From positions 186,001 through 250,000 of the forward strand of contig JASJOG010000154.1 in NCBI GenBank assembly GCA_030142905.1: a DNA stretch of 64,000 nucleotides, in the 5' to 3' direction. The notes under the pieces were generated by a model, which had not been told where the DNA came from, made no database searches, and was given only the letters and a program-made list of their open reading frames with translations. Positions 9,601 through 21,729 of the stretch are shown here, in pieces. Source of the DNA: Heliopora coerulea. Its lineage: Eukaryota; Cnidaria; Anthozoa; Scleralcyonacea; Helioporidae. The first letter of the stretch is position 1, and each line of letters starts with the position of its first letter. A program made the position numbers and the translations under genes.

Positions 9601-12129
9601 TTAACCTCAGTGTTGGTAAATAGTGTAGATATTTACTGAGCCGCTTCGCGGTTCGGTAAATGTCCACAACTACTCACCTTTATAATTCAAAATAACTGCT
9701 TGTTATTTTCACAGATTTACTGATTAATGCAAATTGCAGAGCATCGGTCACAAACAGTCAGACTCTGTTCCGCCATTTCACATAAATATAGTCCGCTACG
9801 ATTGATTTTTATGAACCTTTTGTTTAAGAAATGTACAATTCACACATTTTTGACGCAATATCTCCTCAAATCTGTCAATCATGTCAAACGAAGATGACAG
9901 AAGTCGCACATACACAACGCTGTCACGGGAAGAGAGGGATTTGTACAACTCGAGTAAAATTGGCATGAAAACTTTTCGTGAAGGTCTACATCGATGAGCC
10001 TAAAAAATCTAAGCAATAAGTGGATAGTAAACATTGTAAATCACCGTTTTGAAAGACATTGGGAAAAACCTACCAACAACTAGATAAAAAAGAAATGTCC
10101 AAATAATGCCAAAAACTTCCAATCAAAATGCTCCACAGCTTCGTAATGATGGACGGGAAATAGTGAGCAATTTTGCAAATTTGTGACATGCAGTATGAAA
10201 AACAGAAAACACGGACTCGTGCTACCATAGATAGCCGGCGTAAAAAATATTCTCCTGATGTAAATTTGAACTTAATGCTTAATGGAAATTGTAATAAAAA
10301 TGAAGAAGAAAGAAAAAAAAGATTAGGAACAAGCCAAAAAGAGGAAAAACGAGTGTAATGATGAACGGAATATTTCATGAATTGACCTACACTGCTAAAG
10401 TCAACTAGAAAAGTTGACTATAGAGGTGTTTGAATTCGCATCTTCGTGTTACGGGACCGCTGAAATAGAATGTAATAATGTTACGCGAAGATGCCAATGC
10501 CACAGGAAGAGACTAAAAATCGAAATTTTTTTAAATATTTTTATTTTTGAATTGTTGTTCACCATGTTCACGTTATAACCTAATTTTCATCCATGAAACA
10601 AAAACTTTTTTATCGATAATGGCTTTACTCTCAATGGCTTAAAAATAAGAACAAATCTGTCTTGAAAACTAAAACAATGTGCGTGCAGTGATCAAACCTT
10701 GTGTTATTAGCGCTGATTTCTATCCAGTATCGTTTCACAGCAACATCATTCGCCTGTAGGCCTTCACGCAAGATCTTTTTTAAAAGGATCCAGGCAATAC
10801 TCACTCGAAAAACGGGTTAGGGTAGTTTTCGCCCCAAGTCCATCTATGTTTTTTACAGTTTCTTTAAGTAGTCTTTTCTTTCTTTAAGAAGTCGGGCGTT
10901 AATTTTCTCATTCAACGGGACAGTCGAAAAGTAGTTGTACCTACCGGAAAGTTCAATACAAATCTTCGGAGGAACAAAGAAGTTACAAGGACTTAAAACA
11001 CGATAGTTCATCCAGTTGTTCATCCAAAAACAAGTACGTTCGCTAATTTCTTTAAACCTCCATTTGCGGTGACCAGTGCCGGATCTAGAGTGTCAAACCG
11101 GTCAAGCGACTCAGCTCAAAAATCGACACCTCAAATTCAAATGTAGACATTGCATTATGTACGAACTTCCACGGAAGTCAGTCAGCCGCAAATTAGAGTC
11201 AGTCTATTGTATACTTAGTCTTGAGCAACCTGTATTCTATTCCAGCACTTTGATTGGTGCTTGAACAATTGGACTGATCTGTTGTCAATCTGATCGATTT
11301 GTCAGAATTTCGTGCGGATATGCCATTCAATTATTGGCTATTGCTCAAATTTCTTAAGCTATGACTGGCCGGTGGGTTCTGATAGATCTGACCAGATCTT
11401 CTCGTGCAGTAATTTACTCATCGATGTCAAGTTAGTTTGATCGTTCAGCAATCTCAAAATTATGTATCAGTCATGATTTCGGTATGCGATTTCGAGAGTT
11501 TAGTATCCGCTTTAAGAAAGAACGAACAGTGCTTCTTGTGAGAAATCTACGATGAACTAAGCGCCGAGGCATTCATTCCCCAGCATGCAAAGAAAGGAAA
11601 GGCTCGCATCGCAATAAGATAAGTCGATAGATTTGGTTTAATCGTGCACTTTAAGAACTTTGCTAATGTGATGGGTAAACTACAGGATATTCGTCCTGCC
11701 GCTAGCACTTGTACAAAGTCATAGAATTTTAAATGCGTTCCTTCCACATGACATAATACCCTAGTGCGTTCATTGGCATAATTTTGCACTGGCCAGGGCC
11801 AGACACTCGGGTGTTTGTTCTCAGTTAGTTATGAATTGTAAATGAGTCGCTTACTCAACTGAACGCTTCGGCTTATCAGATCTTGGTGCGTTCGAATGCT
11901 ACTTCAATTTTAGAATTGATACGTAGTTCTCTCAGGCCATAATTTTTCTTATTGAACCGCGTGGGTGAATTAAGAATACTGACATCAATTGAACTTTTCC
12001 TCAATGTCAACTGTTCCTCGCAGCATCTAGGTTCTGGTCTGTTCTTGTTCAGCTCGAGAGACACTGCAGTAAATGTTCAAATAATCCTTTGCTTTTATCT
12101 GTTTATGTTGAATGTTTTGACTCTGATTT
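9601..12129. other. No recognisable gene
   Basis: The plus-strand segments at about 9880-9990 and 10173-10358 are open and lysine- or arginine-rich, but match nothing I know. About 10395-10460 holds a faint relative of the tRNA-like repeat at 4.9 kb (GTTTGAATTCGCATCTTCG). Confidence 0.4.
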
Positions 12130-12325
12130 CAGGGTTGGATCCAGCTCCAAATCTGACTGTTCCTGAAAGGACATTCACCTAGGGCGGTCCAGGGGCATGT
12201 TCCCCTGAAACATCGCAAACGCTCAGCGCTTTCTATTGGGGAGCGGATCCAGTTCAAAATCAGACTGTTGCCGAGAGGGAATTAACCTAGGGGCATCCCG
12301 GGGCTATGCTCCCCCTGGTTTGTAA
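12130..12325. repeat. Imperfect tandem duplication of about 110 bp
   Basis: GGATCCAGCTCCAAATCTGACTG at 12134 is repeated in diverged form as GGATCCAGTTCAAAATCAGACTG at about 12246. Both copies are followed by AACCTAGG- or CACCTAGG-type and GGGGC(A/T)TG(T/C)TCCCC strings. The GGATCCAG motif and a CTGGACCCGCCCCTG string at 13252-13266 resemble hAT termini, but no target duplication matches. Confidence 0.6.
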
Positions 12326-14689
12326 ATCTTGTGTCTATCGCAAAGCAGGAAAAACACCGATGTTCAAAGACGGGCACAGTAATAAAGCATGTTAGCAATA
12401 AGGAAATGTAATTTTGACAAGGCCACATGGCACAACATACACTCCAAGATCTTATATTACTTATTGATAAATTAGGGATTTACACTACTTGATAAGTGCG
12501 GCAGTACAGCCCACCTTCCATAGCTAGACTAATTACCATTCGCCCGGTTTAGTTTTAAATGCCAAAACGCCGTTTCCCTTTTCCCTTACAGTCCTCTTTA
12601 CTCGTTTAAGAATGTTTATACTTTGCGACCATAGCCAGCTCAGTGACTAACATATCATAAATGCATCATGCGTATTTAAATATGTAATTCATAATTATGC
12701 ATGAAACGTAAATTTAAGCAAGTCCTTACATATCAGTCAAAATCTTTGATATTCTTATCGGACGGAGACGTGGTTAAAGGAACACAATTATTCAGAGAAC
12801 ACACTATTCGATTGGTTATCTTAATTTACCAAAGCCGAAGCTTTACTTCCTGTTGCTGACTGTTGCACCCACCATATGCTGTACATTCATTCGCCAACAA
12901 CGCTTCACTGTTGATGAAAATGCTTACCAACAGCCTATTTTTAGTATCAACTATTTCTCCCGCCTTTTCTTCGATGTCGCGCTAAAGTTCCCAATGATGC
13001 TGGGTTTTCTTGCGGGCTGAGCTAGTTTTAAGGGGCTTTTGTGCAGGCTCGCAAGCTAACCATGCGGGAGAATGTGAATTGTAACCATAATTATAGAAAA
13101 GCTGAAATTTCCAAGTATTTTGTGGTCAAGTACGCAAGATTTGGCTTTTTTCAACGCTTACTGGACAAGCAAAGTTATGAGGCAGAAAAAATCTGATTCT
13201 TAATTTTTGACCAGAAAATCTGATTGCAGCTTCAACAACAGTCGCGACATCCTGGACCCGCCCCTGGGTTTGTCAAGGAATGATTTGGTATAGCACGACT
13301 TAATTTCGTGTATTCAGAGGCTGTTTTACTTGGTCACTCCGGCGTAAAAATGTCGCTCAAAAAATCATGTACGAGAAGTTGTGACTTAGCTAAAAAATTC
13401 CTAGATTCGCCTGTGGTGGTGGCCTTAGAAAAAGTTCGCTGTAGGTAAAAGTTTGGTTTGACGAACTCCAGCTACGGAAGTTCTGGGCATCGTTTCTAAA
13501 ATTGTTGTTTTTTAAAGAAGGAAAACATTGTTTATCCTTAGTGATACGGTTTCATTTCATTTACACTCACCAGTTTAAACAGAACGCATTACGGAGCGTT
13601 AATTGAAGCAAACAGCGAGAAGTGTCTGAGAACTGCACGAATTTGGCTTTGCGGATTGTCTGTGGGATGTCCCCGACCACACCATTTTAGGAGAGAAGGA
13701 GAATGAACCGTCCTTTGCTCATTCACAGCAAGAAAGGATGAACCACTGTGGTTAAAAGGTGTAAAAGGATAATGAATTGAAGGAATCCGGGAGCTGCAAG
13801 TTTTGCCAAACGTGTTTGTTCAGGAAACTCCCAATGTCAGTACTAATCCGTTCCGAAATCACTCGTCACTTTTTAGTGTACATTTATCGCAAATGGTCGG
13901 TTTACTTGTACCGATCAGTGGGTTTGATCGGTGCGAGCAAAGCTCCGAGGCTACGAGCCTTCGGTCTTCTCAGCGACAGTAACCCATACCTCGTCTACTT
14001 AACGAGTCGTGTCCAAGGAAAAAAGAAAAATACGGAGACCCCGCTTTAACTGGGCGCATGCCACTCAGTTGAGTAAACTCTACCGTTATTTTGTTTAAAA
14101 GCCTTTGTGGCGGCGGTCTAAGTCTTTATGGGCATTTCTGCTTTGTCTTCAGTTTCAGTTAGCTTTAGTTTACGCCGCTTTTTGTCTACTTTCTTCGCTG
14201 GCCTTAATTTTGTTGTTCTTTTTCTATCGTAAAAAGCGTTATTTCTTCACTTAGGACTCACTTTTTTGGTAAACGTTGTCTAACGTCTTTTTTTTTTTCC
14301 CTCTGTCCTGATGGTTTGATTTTATTGGTAGTGCAAGTTTAAATTCGAGCGTCTGCTGCTACCTACAAACCTTGATGCCAGTCTCCGGGTTTGCACACGG
14401 CGTACTTGACTGAGCCGGAATCCACTTACACATGCCAGAATACACACATACATAAATATGCGCAACAAAAGTTTGCTCCTTTTTTAACCTCGCGAATAAA
14501 TGAACTCCACGCGCGTCGAGATCTGTAACTTTCCGCCGGGCTTATCATGGTAGGCGAGGAAAAAAGATTGGAAGAATCGTCATCACCAGCAAGGAATATT
14601 TCCAATAAGAATCAGAGTGGTCCACTTACAGCGGATCCGAAAACTAGTTCAAATAGAAGTAGGCCAGAGATTTCTGAACCGGGTCTATA
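12326..14689. other. No recognisable gene
   Basis: The plus-strand open stretch at 13777-14049 (90 aa) has no recognised domain. No other structure found. Confidence 0.4.
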
Positions 14690-15184
14690 GCAGCACAAAA
14701 AAGTGAGTGAATGTCTTTCCCCCAGTCCTTCTCCATTTCGAAGCAATAGATCCCAATCAATTTTTTAAGGTTTGATGAAACCTTTCAAGAGCGCCGTGAC
14801 TTTCACGATGATAAGCAGGTTATTTATGTCGCTTAACGCTCAAATCATGCACAATCTGTAGGAAAATATCTGATTAAAGTTTGAACACTGGTCAAACTGG
14901 ACGGACTTTGGAAAGCCAATCAGCATGAAGACTTTAATCAAAGTTTTTATAGTAATTCAAGTCTTGACGTTCCTCGAAGGTATGGCCTCAGGGAATATTG
15001 TAGAGGTGCACGTAATTGTCAAGAAATACTGATTACCAGGTGTAGTCTTGGGTAAGGGACGAAGACAGACAACAATCAAACAACAGAAGGGCTCTTCAAA
15101 AGCTGGAACTGGTTGAAGATTAACTTTGGAATCAACTGGTTTGGTTTCCCTTCTACTTGACAAATATGGGAGGTTTATAAGCAC
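14690..15184 (-). pseudogene. Ty3/gypsy integrase fragment
   Basis: On minus from 15184 the frame reads LINLPYL, then PVPAFEEPF, LRPLPKT, GNQYFLT and FPEAIPSRNVKT. These are the strands around the first catalytic Asp of Ty3/gypsy integrases. The first catalytic Asp position appears replaced (VCLRPLP, where DC.GPLP is usual). After a stop near 14956 the next 200 bp still read FPKSVQFDQCSNF, the region of the second Asp, in another frame. This is a dead internal fragment. It abuts, head to head, the plus-strand gypsy fragment that begins at 15185. Confidence 0.7.
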
Positions 15185-15915
15185 TTGTCAGTAGATATAC
15201 TTTCAGACTACGATACAGTAAAGGAGTTAATTCTAATAGGGTATGAGCCGGTCCCTGATGTATTTACTGCAAAAAAATTTGGAAATTCAGAAAAAGCAAG
15301 TGGTCAGAGTTATGTACAATTTGCGAGAAGGAAGGAACAGTTACCTGGACGTTGCTACCTTTCTACAAAAAGTCCACAAAGACCATGAAACATCAAGACA
15401 ATTGATTTTGCAGCAGGAATTCTTAAGATGGATCCATAGTGTTGTCATAACTTTTATAAATGGACAATAGGCGGAAACCTTAAGTGCTGCCACGCATTTG
15501 GTTGATGACTGTTCACTTACTCGCAAAATTCTACAGTATTTCTGAACAAGCCCAAAAAGTCCCTCTCTTCTATAGGTCAAAAATGGCCTTCACCAATTCA
15601 ACAAGAAGCGTTTGCCCGGTCCTTATCTGACTGGTTAGAAGAGTTGATTCAGATGAATACACACCTGTCCTGCTAGATCACGTAGATTTATCTTCAAATT
15701 TGGTATCTGGTCCTGTAACATTAGGTGTAAGATTTTCTTTACTAATTGAGGGAACTCATCTTCTTGGAAATAACCTTACTGGGGACAAGCAAGTGATCAA
15801 CCAAATTGTGGCTGATAACCATTGTTTTGATCAAGCTCCCGATCCAACAGAGCAGGAAATTCAAGAGCTGTATCATGCATGCGTAGTTACTAGAGCCATC
15901 AGCGAAAGTTAAACG
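15185..15915 (+). pseudogene. Ty3/gypsy gag/protease-region fragment
   Basis: From 15190 the plus strand reads VKELILIGYEPVPD, then in a shifted frame LRQLILQQEFLRWI, resembling the helical SCAN-like part of gypsy gag proteins. From about 15640 a second block reads VSGPVTLGVRF, LLGNNLTG, PDPTEQEIQELY and CVVTRAIS, resembling the gypsy protease-to-RT linker (ILGNDLAG ... DP.EQEIP.LYP.CAVTRA). It has at least two frame breaks. No LTR was found, so this is an internal fragment. Confidence 0.6.
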
Positions 15916-16339
15916 CTCTCTAAAATGACATTAGCAGAAAAGTTGATTTGCCTGAAAGATTTCTTGGTTGCAATTTTAGAGTATGACATTCCAAACATCC
16001 CTTTGATATTTTAGGCCTCTCGTAAGAGTTTATCCGTGGACGTGTGTCTGGTAATGGTCGAAAGAGCTCAAAGTCTGACATTATTACTGCACAACATGAA
16101 GACTCCGAAATCTCATGTTTATTGTGCTCACTTTGATCAAGGAAACCTGTCTAAATTTTGTTAAAATGCAGATAAACAATGAGTGGCAACAGACTAGTGT
16201 AATTCTTACATACATTTAAAGTATTTATAACTAGAATTAACCTGTCTTAAACAGTGTTCTGTTCAATGGTAATTGTTTATACAGTTTTACTAAAGGCTCT
16301 ATAAAAAATGATTCTACTTCGCAAATGGTCTAAGTAACC
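15916..16339. other. Nothing recognised
   Basis: Sequence between the gypsy fragment and the DIRS element; no motif seen. Confidence 0.35.
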
Positions 16340-16471
16340 ACGAACTTACTTGAGATAGCGCGCGGGCGATCGAGCGTCAGTAGCGTAAAGGATTTCGAAC
16401 AATACAGACAAGAGGAAAGTTGATTAGCAGCGAAACGACGTAATATCGACGATAACAATGCAGAAACTGGC

Positions 16472-17600
16472 ATGGAAGTCATGGATGAGAAGTTACTGGG
16501 AGAATCTACTGAGACGAACCTTGTCTCTGTTCTCGCCGATATGAATAGAACCATGTTAGCTATGAGAAACTCACTCAAACGACTTCACGACCAAGCCCGG
16601 AGCTGGCTCTCAATTTCGAGGGGGGGGGGGGGGGAGCACTGCCGCACACATAGCCGCGACGTGGACCAAAAATTGAGTTGGGGGTCTGTAGTCGTCTCTG
16701 GGGGGGTTGTTCCCGAGGGGATCCTGGTCGCATTCTGGGGAAATTTTATAAATACGTTTTTCTTTTTTTTTGTTTGTAGCGAGGGCACGACTTCCATTAT
16801 ATCGTGGTTGGGGGGCGCTGCCCCCCCAGGCCCCCCCCCCCCTCAGCTCCGGGCCTGTTCACGACAACCAGAATAAGGGAGAACCTGCCAAAAAAAGCCA
16901 AACCGGCTCATCTTACTCACCAGTCAGAACCAGACACTGATAACTCTGACTCAAAGGTTTTATTAGGAGAGAAAGACCGGATTAAAAAGGCTGGGGGAAA
17001 AGGCACAGAATGATGAAACAGACGCCTTGCTAGATGAAAATGAACACTCGCTTAATGAGACCGAGCGAACCGATAAACCGGTCTCAGAGAAATTAGCGTA
17101 AATTGCTAAGAGGCGCAGGCTACAAAAGCTGAGCGACGACCAGCTGAGAGAAAAACTAGAGAAATACCATAGACCAGAAAACTGCGAAAAACTAACTGTG
17201 CCACAAGTAAACCCAGAAATCTGGGGAAAGCTGTCGAGACTTGCAAAAGGTAACGACCTAAGATCCTCCCGCCTTCACACAAACGTTACAAAAGTCGGTC
17301 ACATACTGCTGAGGAGCATTCTACTGAAGGCAAAAGTCGATGGTTCTAAGTACAACCTTCAGGACTTGGTAAGCATGAACACGGATACCCTAGCCTTGCT
17401 TGGCCACGTTAGTTTTGAGGTAGCTCAAAGAAAACGTGACAGCGTTAGGTCAAATCTTAACAAAGATTATGCCCCTCTGTGTTCACCTAATCTTCCCGTG
17501 AGAGTATTTCTTTTTAGGGACGAGCTCCAAACTGCGCTCAATCACATAACAGCATCAAACAAGATTCGATATACTGCAAGCGGCTCAAGTTCGTAAAAGC
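16472..17600 (+). pseudogene. DIRS ORF1 (gag-like)
   Basis: The first piece (16472-16591) encodes MEVMDEKLLGE ... DMNRTMLAMRNSLKRL, a coiled N-terminus. It is cut by the hAT insertion and picks up again after 16866. The best part is 17198-17596: PQVNPEIWGKL, then DLRSSRLHTNVTKVG, DTLALLGHVSFEV and LNKDYAPLCS. These match the conserved body of DIRS ORF1 proteins (CP.VN.EIW ... LALLGH ... LN..Y..LC). Stops and frameshifts separate the pieces. The role by family is structural/nucleic-acid binding. Confidence 0.6.
16592..16857. mobile_element. hAT-type miniature element inside the DIRS element
   Basis: This 266-bp element is bounded by the perfect 8-bp duplication TTCACGAC (16584-16591 and 16858-16865). 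Its ends are CAAGCCCGGAGCTG and CAGCTCCGGGCCTG, inverted copies with one mismatch. It contains a G run of about 14 near 16620 and C/G runs at 16820-16842, an unusual composition. It has no coding capacity. It inserted into DIRS ORF1 after that element had arrived. Confidence 0.85.
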
Positions 17601-17939
17601 GAAATTTCCAAGGCTCAACCTCAAAACATGGGAGGCCATATCTAGAGCGAACGATTCAGCCGTTCAGTCGGCTGAGTCACTATCAAACCAACGGGAAGCG
17701 TTGGTTCGGTACAATTTGGAGAAGAAAAGAAAGGATCGTTTCCCTCAACAGAGGTAATAGATATGTCAGTTCTCGACCGACTTTCTTCTATACAAGTAAG
17801 TGAATACGAAGCCTTTCTTTCTCATCTGTTCTCATACCTTAGACACCAAGTATGTTTATTTCACGTTGGGAAACTTGCCAATTATTTATGCGCATGGAAA
17901 ACGTTAACCTCCGACAAAGAAATTCTGACAGCTATAACA

Positions 17940-19290
17940 GGGGAACTCGCTTAATTTAAAGAAAACCCTGTGCAGACCATCACCTCGGCTCAACCCCACT
18001 GGTAATGGGCCAAAGAGTGAATTTCTCGACAACGAAATAGAATCACTGCTTCTTAAAGGCGTAATCACGCATTCGACGCATGAACCTGCGGAATTTATCT
18101 CCCGAGGTTTTTTTTCGTGACAAACGAGATGGATTGTTTCGAATGATATTAAACTTAAAATCACCAAATCAACACGTTGCATACCATCACTTTAAGGTGG
18201 ACACTTTATGGACGGCCATCTATATGATGAAACCGGGGTACATGGCATCCATCGTCGTAAAGGACGCTTATTATTGCGTTCTCATTAATAAACAACATCA
18301 ATAATACCATAAATTTTTGTGAAAAGGCAAACTCTATCAATTCATATTCTACCCAAATGGATTAGCCTGTGTATTCCACACTGAGGAAAGGTGGTCACCT
18401 TTTAATGGGTTACATCGATGACTCATATTTAGTAGGTGATGACCGCAACAAGTGCATTGAAAACCTTAAAGCAACCGTCACTTTATTGAGCCAGATAGGA
18501 TTAGTTGTACACCCACAAAAGTCAGTGTTATACCCTACACAACGAACTGTATTCTTGGGATTTACAATTAACTCAGAGTCTACGACTATTTCACTTACAC
18601 CTGAGAAAGCTCACAAGGTCAAAGAAGTTTGGAAAAAAACTATTAAGAAACACTTCACCTTCCATTAGAGAGGTTGCCAAAGTCTTGGGGCTTCTCACTT
18701 CAAGTTTACCAGGCGTCATGTATGGTCTGTTGCATTACAAGTAGATTGACATGGATAAGTTTCGGGCACTTAAAACCAGTAATGGACAGTTTGACAAATC
18801 CATGCACTTATCTGATGAGGCAAAAACTGACCTTAAATGGTGGGTTCATTCAATTGACTCATCTTATAATCTAGTTAATCATGGGGAGCCAACAATGAAC
18901 ATGACAACTGATGCATCAAAAATTGAGTAGGGATGTACATTACGGGATACCTCCACAGGAGGCCAATGGACCCCTGAAGAAGCCCAAAAAACATATTAAC
19001 CATTTAGAAATGAAAGTAGTATTACTTGGACTGAAATCTTATAAAATGGATATTACAAATAAGCACATCAAAGTTCTAGTGGATAACACCACTGCAGTCT
19101 CATGCATAATCATATGGGGACATGCCATTCCAAAGATATAAATTAACTTCTAATCACTACCTGGGAGTGGTGTGTAAATCACAATGTGTGGTTAACTGTT
19201 GCTCACATCCCAGGTACTGAGAATACTTTAGCTGACAAAGATTCCAGGAAAAGGCGCAGTGAAACCGAATGGACTTTAAACCCATAGCTA
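17940..19290 (+). pseudogene. DIRS reverse transcriptase and RNase H
   Basis: Reverse transcriptase pieces: FRMILNLKSPNQ and KPGYMASIVVKDAYYCV (palm motif A region) near 18140-18290. The catalytic box YIDDSYLVGD is at 18411-18440, then VHPQKS and FLGFTINS. RNase H-like pieces follow: MTTDASK near 18898, INHLEMKVVLLGLKSY near 18988 and VDNTTAVS near 19080. HIPGTENTLADKDSR comes near 19207, typical of the DIRS RNase H tail. The catalytic Asp pair is intact, but stops (for example after 18300 and in TDASKIE-stop) make the gene dead as it stands. Confidence 0.75.
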
Positions 19291-19769
19291 TTTCAAGATA
19301 CAATAAAAAAGCTTGAAATCACACCAGACATAAACTTGTTTGCCTCTAGACTGAATTACAAGTGAAAGTAGTATATATCTTATCACCCTGACCTAGAGGC
19401 CTTTGCAATTAATGCTTTTCTTATCTCCTGGAAAAGTTTTCAGTTCTATGCATTTCCTCCATTCAGCATTATACAAAAGGTCCTACAAAAACTAAATACA
19501 GACCAATCTACAGGCCTGCTAGTTGTGCGACACTGGCCAACCCAGTCTTGGTGGCTATATCTAACTAACAAGCTCATTACAACCCCTCTCTTTTCACCAA
19601 GACAAACCGACACTCTTACACTATGAGCAAAATAACCTATCTTATAGTACTATCAACACAGTTACGTCTGCATTGTCACATGTAATCTACCCACCTGAAG
19701 GATGAACATTTGGAAACTACCCACTAGTATCTCAATTCCTCAAAGGGGTATTCGCAGCAAAACCATCAC

Positions 19770-20383
19770 TTCCACGTTATAAAAGTGTTTGGGATGTTGC
19801 CACTCTACTAAAATATTTAAAAACAATGGAGCCACTAAAGACCCTGAGCCTCAAGAACCTTACAGCAAAAACTACAATGTTAATTACACTCCTCTCAGGT
19901 CAGCGGTGCTAGACAATTCATGCTCTAAATATTGGCACAATGTACGTGCAGCATCAGCCACACCAACAGTATAGTTTTCACATCAATGAACTCCTTAAAA
20001 CCTCAAGACCGGGATATCACTTCAGCCACCTTGAACTGCGTGTTAAGATGAAGACCAAAAGCTCTGTGTCTTTAAAGCCCTACAGGAATATCTCAAGAGA
20101 CCAAAGTTGCTTAATCAGCTATCAGAAGCCATACAGACTGGTGACTACAGAAACTATTGCAAGGTGGATAAAGAAGGTCCTAGAGAAAGCTGGAATCAAT
20201 GTAAATGTCTTCCATGCTCATAGCGCACGGTCCGCCTCTACATCTGCGACACAATCATGGATGCAGCTGGATGGACAAATGCTTCTACATTTAGTCGACT
20301 CTACGATAAGCCAATCCTTTCTAACAGCAAATTCAAAATACTTTGGTTATGACTTGCTCAAATCTGTTAATGTTGTTGAATAA
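19770..20383 (+). pseudogene. DIRS tyrosine recombinase
   Basis: From about 19777 one frame reads YKSVWDVATLLKYL, SLKNLTAKTTMLITLLSGQR, where the Arg is the first catalytic residue. After a stop and shift, the next frame reads FHINELLKTSRPGYH, then KKVLEKAGINVNVF and HAHSARSAS (catalytic H-x-x-R) near 20215. The nucleophile Tyr lies in TFSRLYDKP, in yet another frame near 20285. All catalytic residues survive, but not in one frame. Confidence 0.7.
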
Positions 20384-20516
20384 ACCTCTTAATATTTGAA
20401 AAATCTGTAAACCTGTAAATATCATTCCCTGAGTTTTATGCTCATGGCCATCGCTTTCAAATCTCCAAGTAGAAGTATGAATTAGAAAATTAAACGAGAC
20501 TTACCTATAAGTTGAA

Positions 20517-20725
20517 GTTTGATTGTAATTCTGTGAGTCATTGCTCAGGAACAAAGAAGTCATGTGCCCACCCAGCCGATTGAAACAATCACTCTAACCC
20601 ATAATTTGTCATAAATGGATGGAAGACCATTCGCATAACTTCAAAAACTGAAGCTCGATCTCCCGTGCGCTATTTCACGGGACTTCTTCGTTCCTGACCA
20701 ATGATTCGACGAATTACAATCAAAC
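20517..20725. repeat. Inverted repeat at the DIRS 3' end
   Basis: 20517-20561 begins GTTTGATTGTAATTC and ends AAGAAGTC. 20681-20725 is its inverted copy with roughly eight differences over 45 bp. The spacer is about 119 bp. Confidence 0.75.
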
Positions 20726-21591
20726 ACGGTTTTCAAATACGTTGATTCCATGGTGATTGGTAATTTAAGGTAAAGTAAGAGAAAATGAAGATGAAACATA
20801 CGCACTAAAGAGGTATACACAGTTACCAAAGACTGCTGGACCGTTTAGTTCTTAAAAGAACTGTATGAAACTTAAAGAGGTAAAATACTACGTAAAGAGT
20901 AGGCCTAAAGAATTAGAAAAGAGCACGATGCATTTCGGCAGACGACTTATCAAGAGCTATACGTCTGCTAACTAAAGAAACATATTACCTGCTTATACTG
21001 TCTCAAGAAAACTGATGACGTCGACCCAACGGTATGCGGGAGGGTCAAAATAGGGCTAGTTGGAAAACAAATTCCTTTGGCCGGCACAAATCCGGATCAT
21101 TAAGTTTTATGTAAATGGCTTACATCACTTTCATTTGAAAGGCGGAACGGCATTTGTAAAGAATTCTAAAATTATCGTCTGAGTAGGTTTCGGTGCAAGA
21201 CTTGTTAGACAGAAGGTGTTTGGCAACAGCTGAATCACAACTGATGAATTGACTGGAACGGCATTGTCGTTCTGGTTGTTGACGTGATGGCTGAGTTTTA
21301 TTTCTAATGACGCTAGGAACATGTTAGTTGATCCTATCACCCGGTCTCTGATTAGTTCTTCCTGCATAGCGAGATCCACATTCGCATTTAAATTCGTAAA
21401 CAACACAGCTTAATGTAGAAGTAGGTAGAGATTCTTTGTGAGTGGGTGGGAGCATAGTTTTCGTCGAGAAAATTGCAACGAATCTAGCGACAAAAGATTT
21501 TTGCTCAGTTATTAACTTGATCGACTGTCCAAAAGTTTCGGAAATTTGTCCTATCCATGGAAGTTTTAAATAGACTGGACATTTAGCGGGT
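20726..21591. other. No gene; faint gag-like stretch on minus
   Basis: The minus-strand open stretch at 21131-21406 contains MQEELIRDRVIG, which resembles the EELIRDRIV.G string of gypsy gag proteins. The neighbouring residues do not extend the match well. Otherwise nothing recognised. Confidence 0.3.
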
Positions 21592-21657
21592 CCAATTGGT
21601 TTGTCTTTTTCGCTTTAATTAACAGCTCTATCAAAGCGAAAAAGACAAACCAATTGG
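21592..21657. repeat. Perfect 25-bp palindromic hairpin
   Basis: CCAATTGGTTTGTCTTTTTC plus GCTTT (21592-21616) and its exact inverted copy (21633-21657) are separated by 16 bp. No differences between the arms are visible. It may be a recombination scar or a transposon end. Confidence 0.9.
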
Positions 21658-21729
21658 AGTTATAAACAATATATAAACCACGTGTAGTTATAAACAATAC
21701 GCGATCTCATTAACATGGGAATTCGGTCT

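Larger units (their letters stand above)
16340..20725 (+). mobile_element. DIRS-like tyrosine-recombinase retrotransposon (decayed)
   Basis: In order on the plus strand: ORF1-like protein, reverse transcriptase with YIDD, RNase H-like region and tyrosine recombinase, then an inverted repeat at the 3' end. This order and the replacement of integrase by a tyrosine recombinase define DIRS elements. Frames are broken by many stops and by a hAT miniature element at 16592-16857. The left end is not located; 16340 is an estimate. The 3' inverted repeat (20517-20561 with 20681-20725) is consistent with the terminal repeats or complementary region that DIRS elements use for circularisation. Confidence 0.75.

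Noticed and set aside
12130..13266. hAT element from GGTTGGATCCAG to CTGGACCCGCC
   Set aside because: The termini are similar, but the flanking 8-mers (TCTGATTT and GGTTTGTC) do not match.
16585..17013. Gly/Pro-rich ORFs around 16.6-16.9 kb
   Set aside because: They come from the G/C runs of the hAT miniature element.
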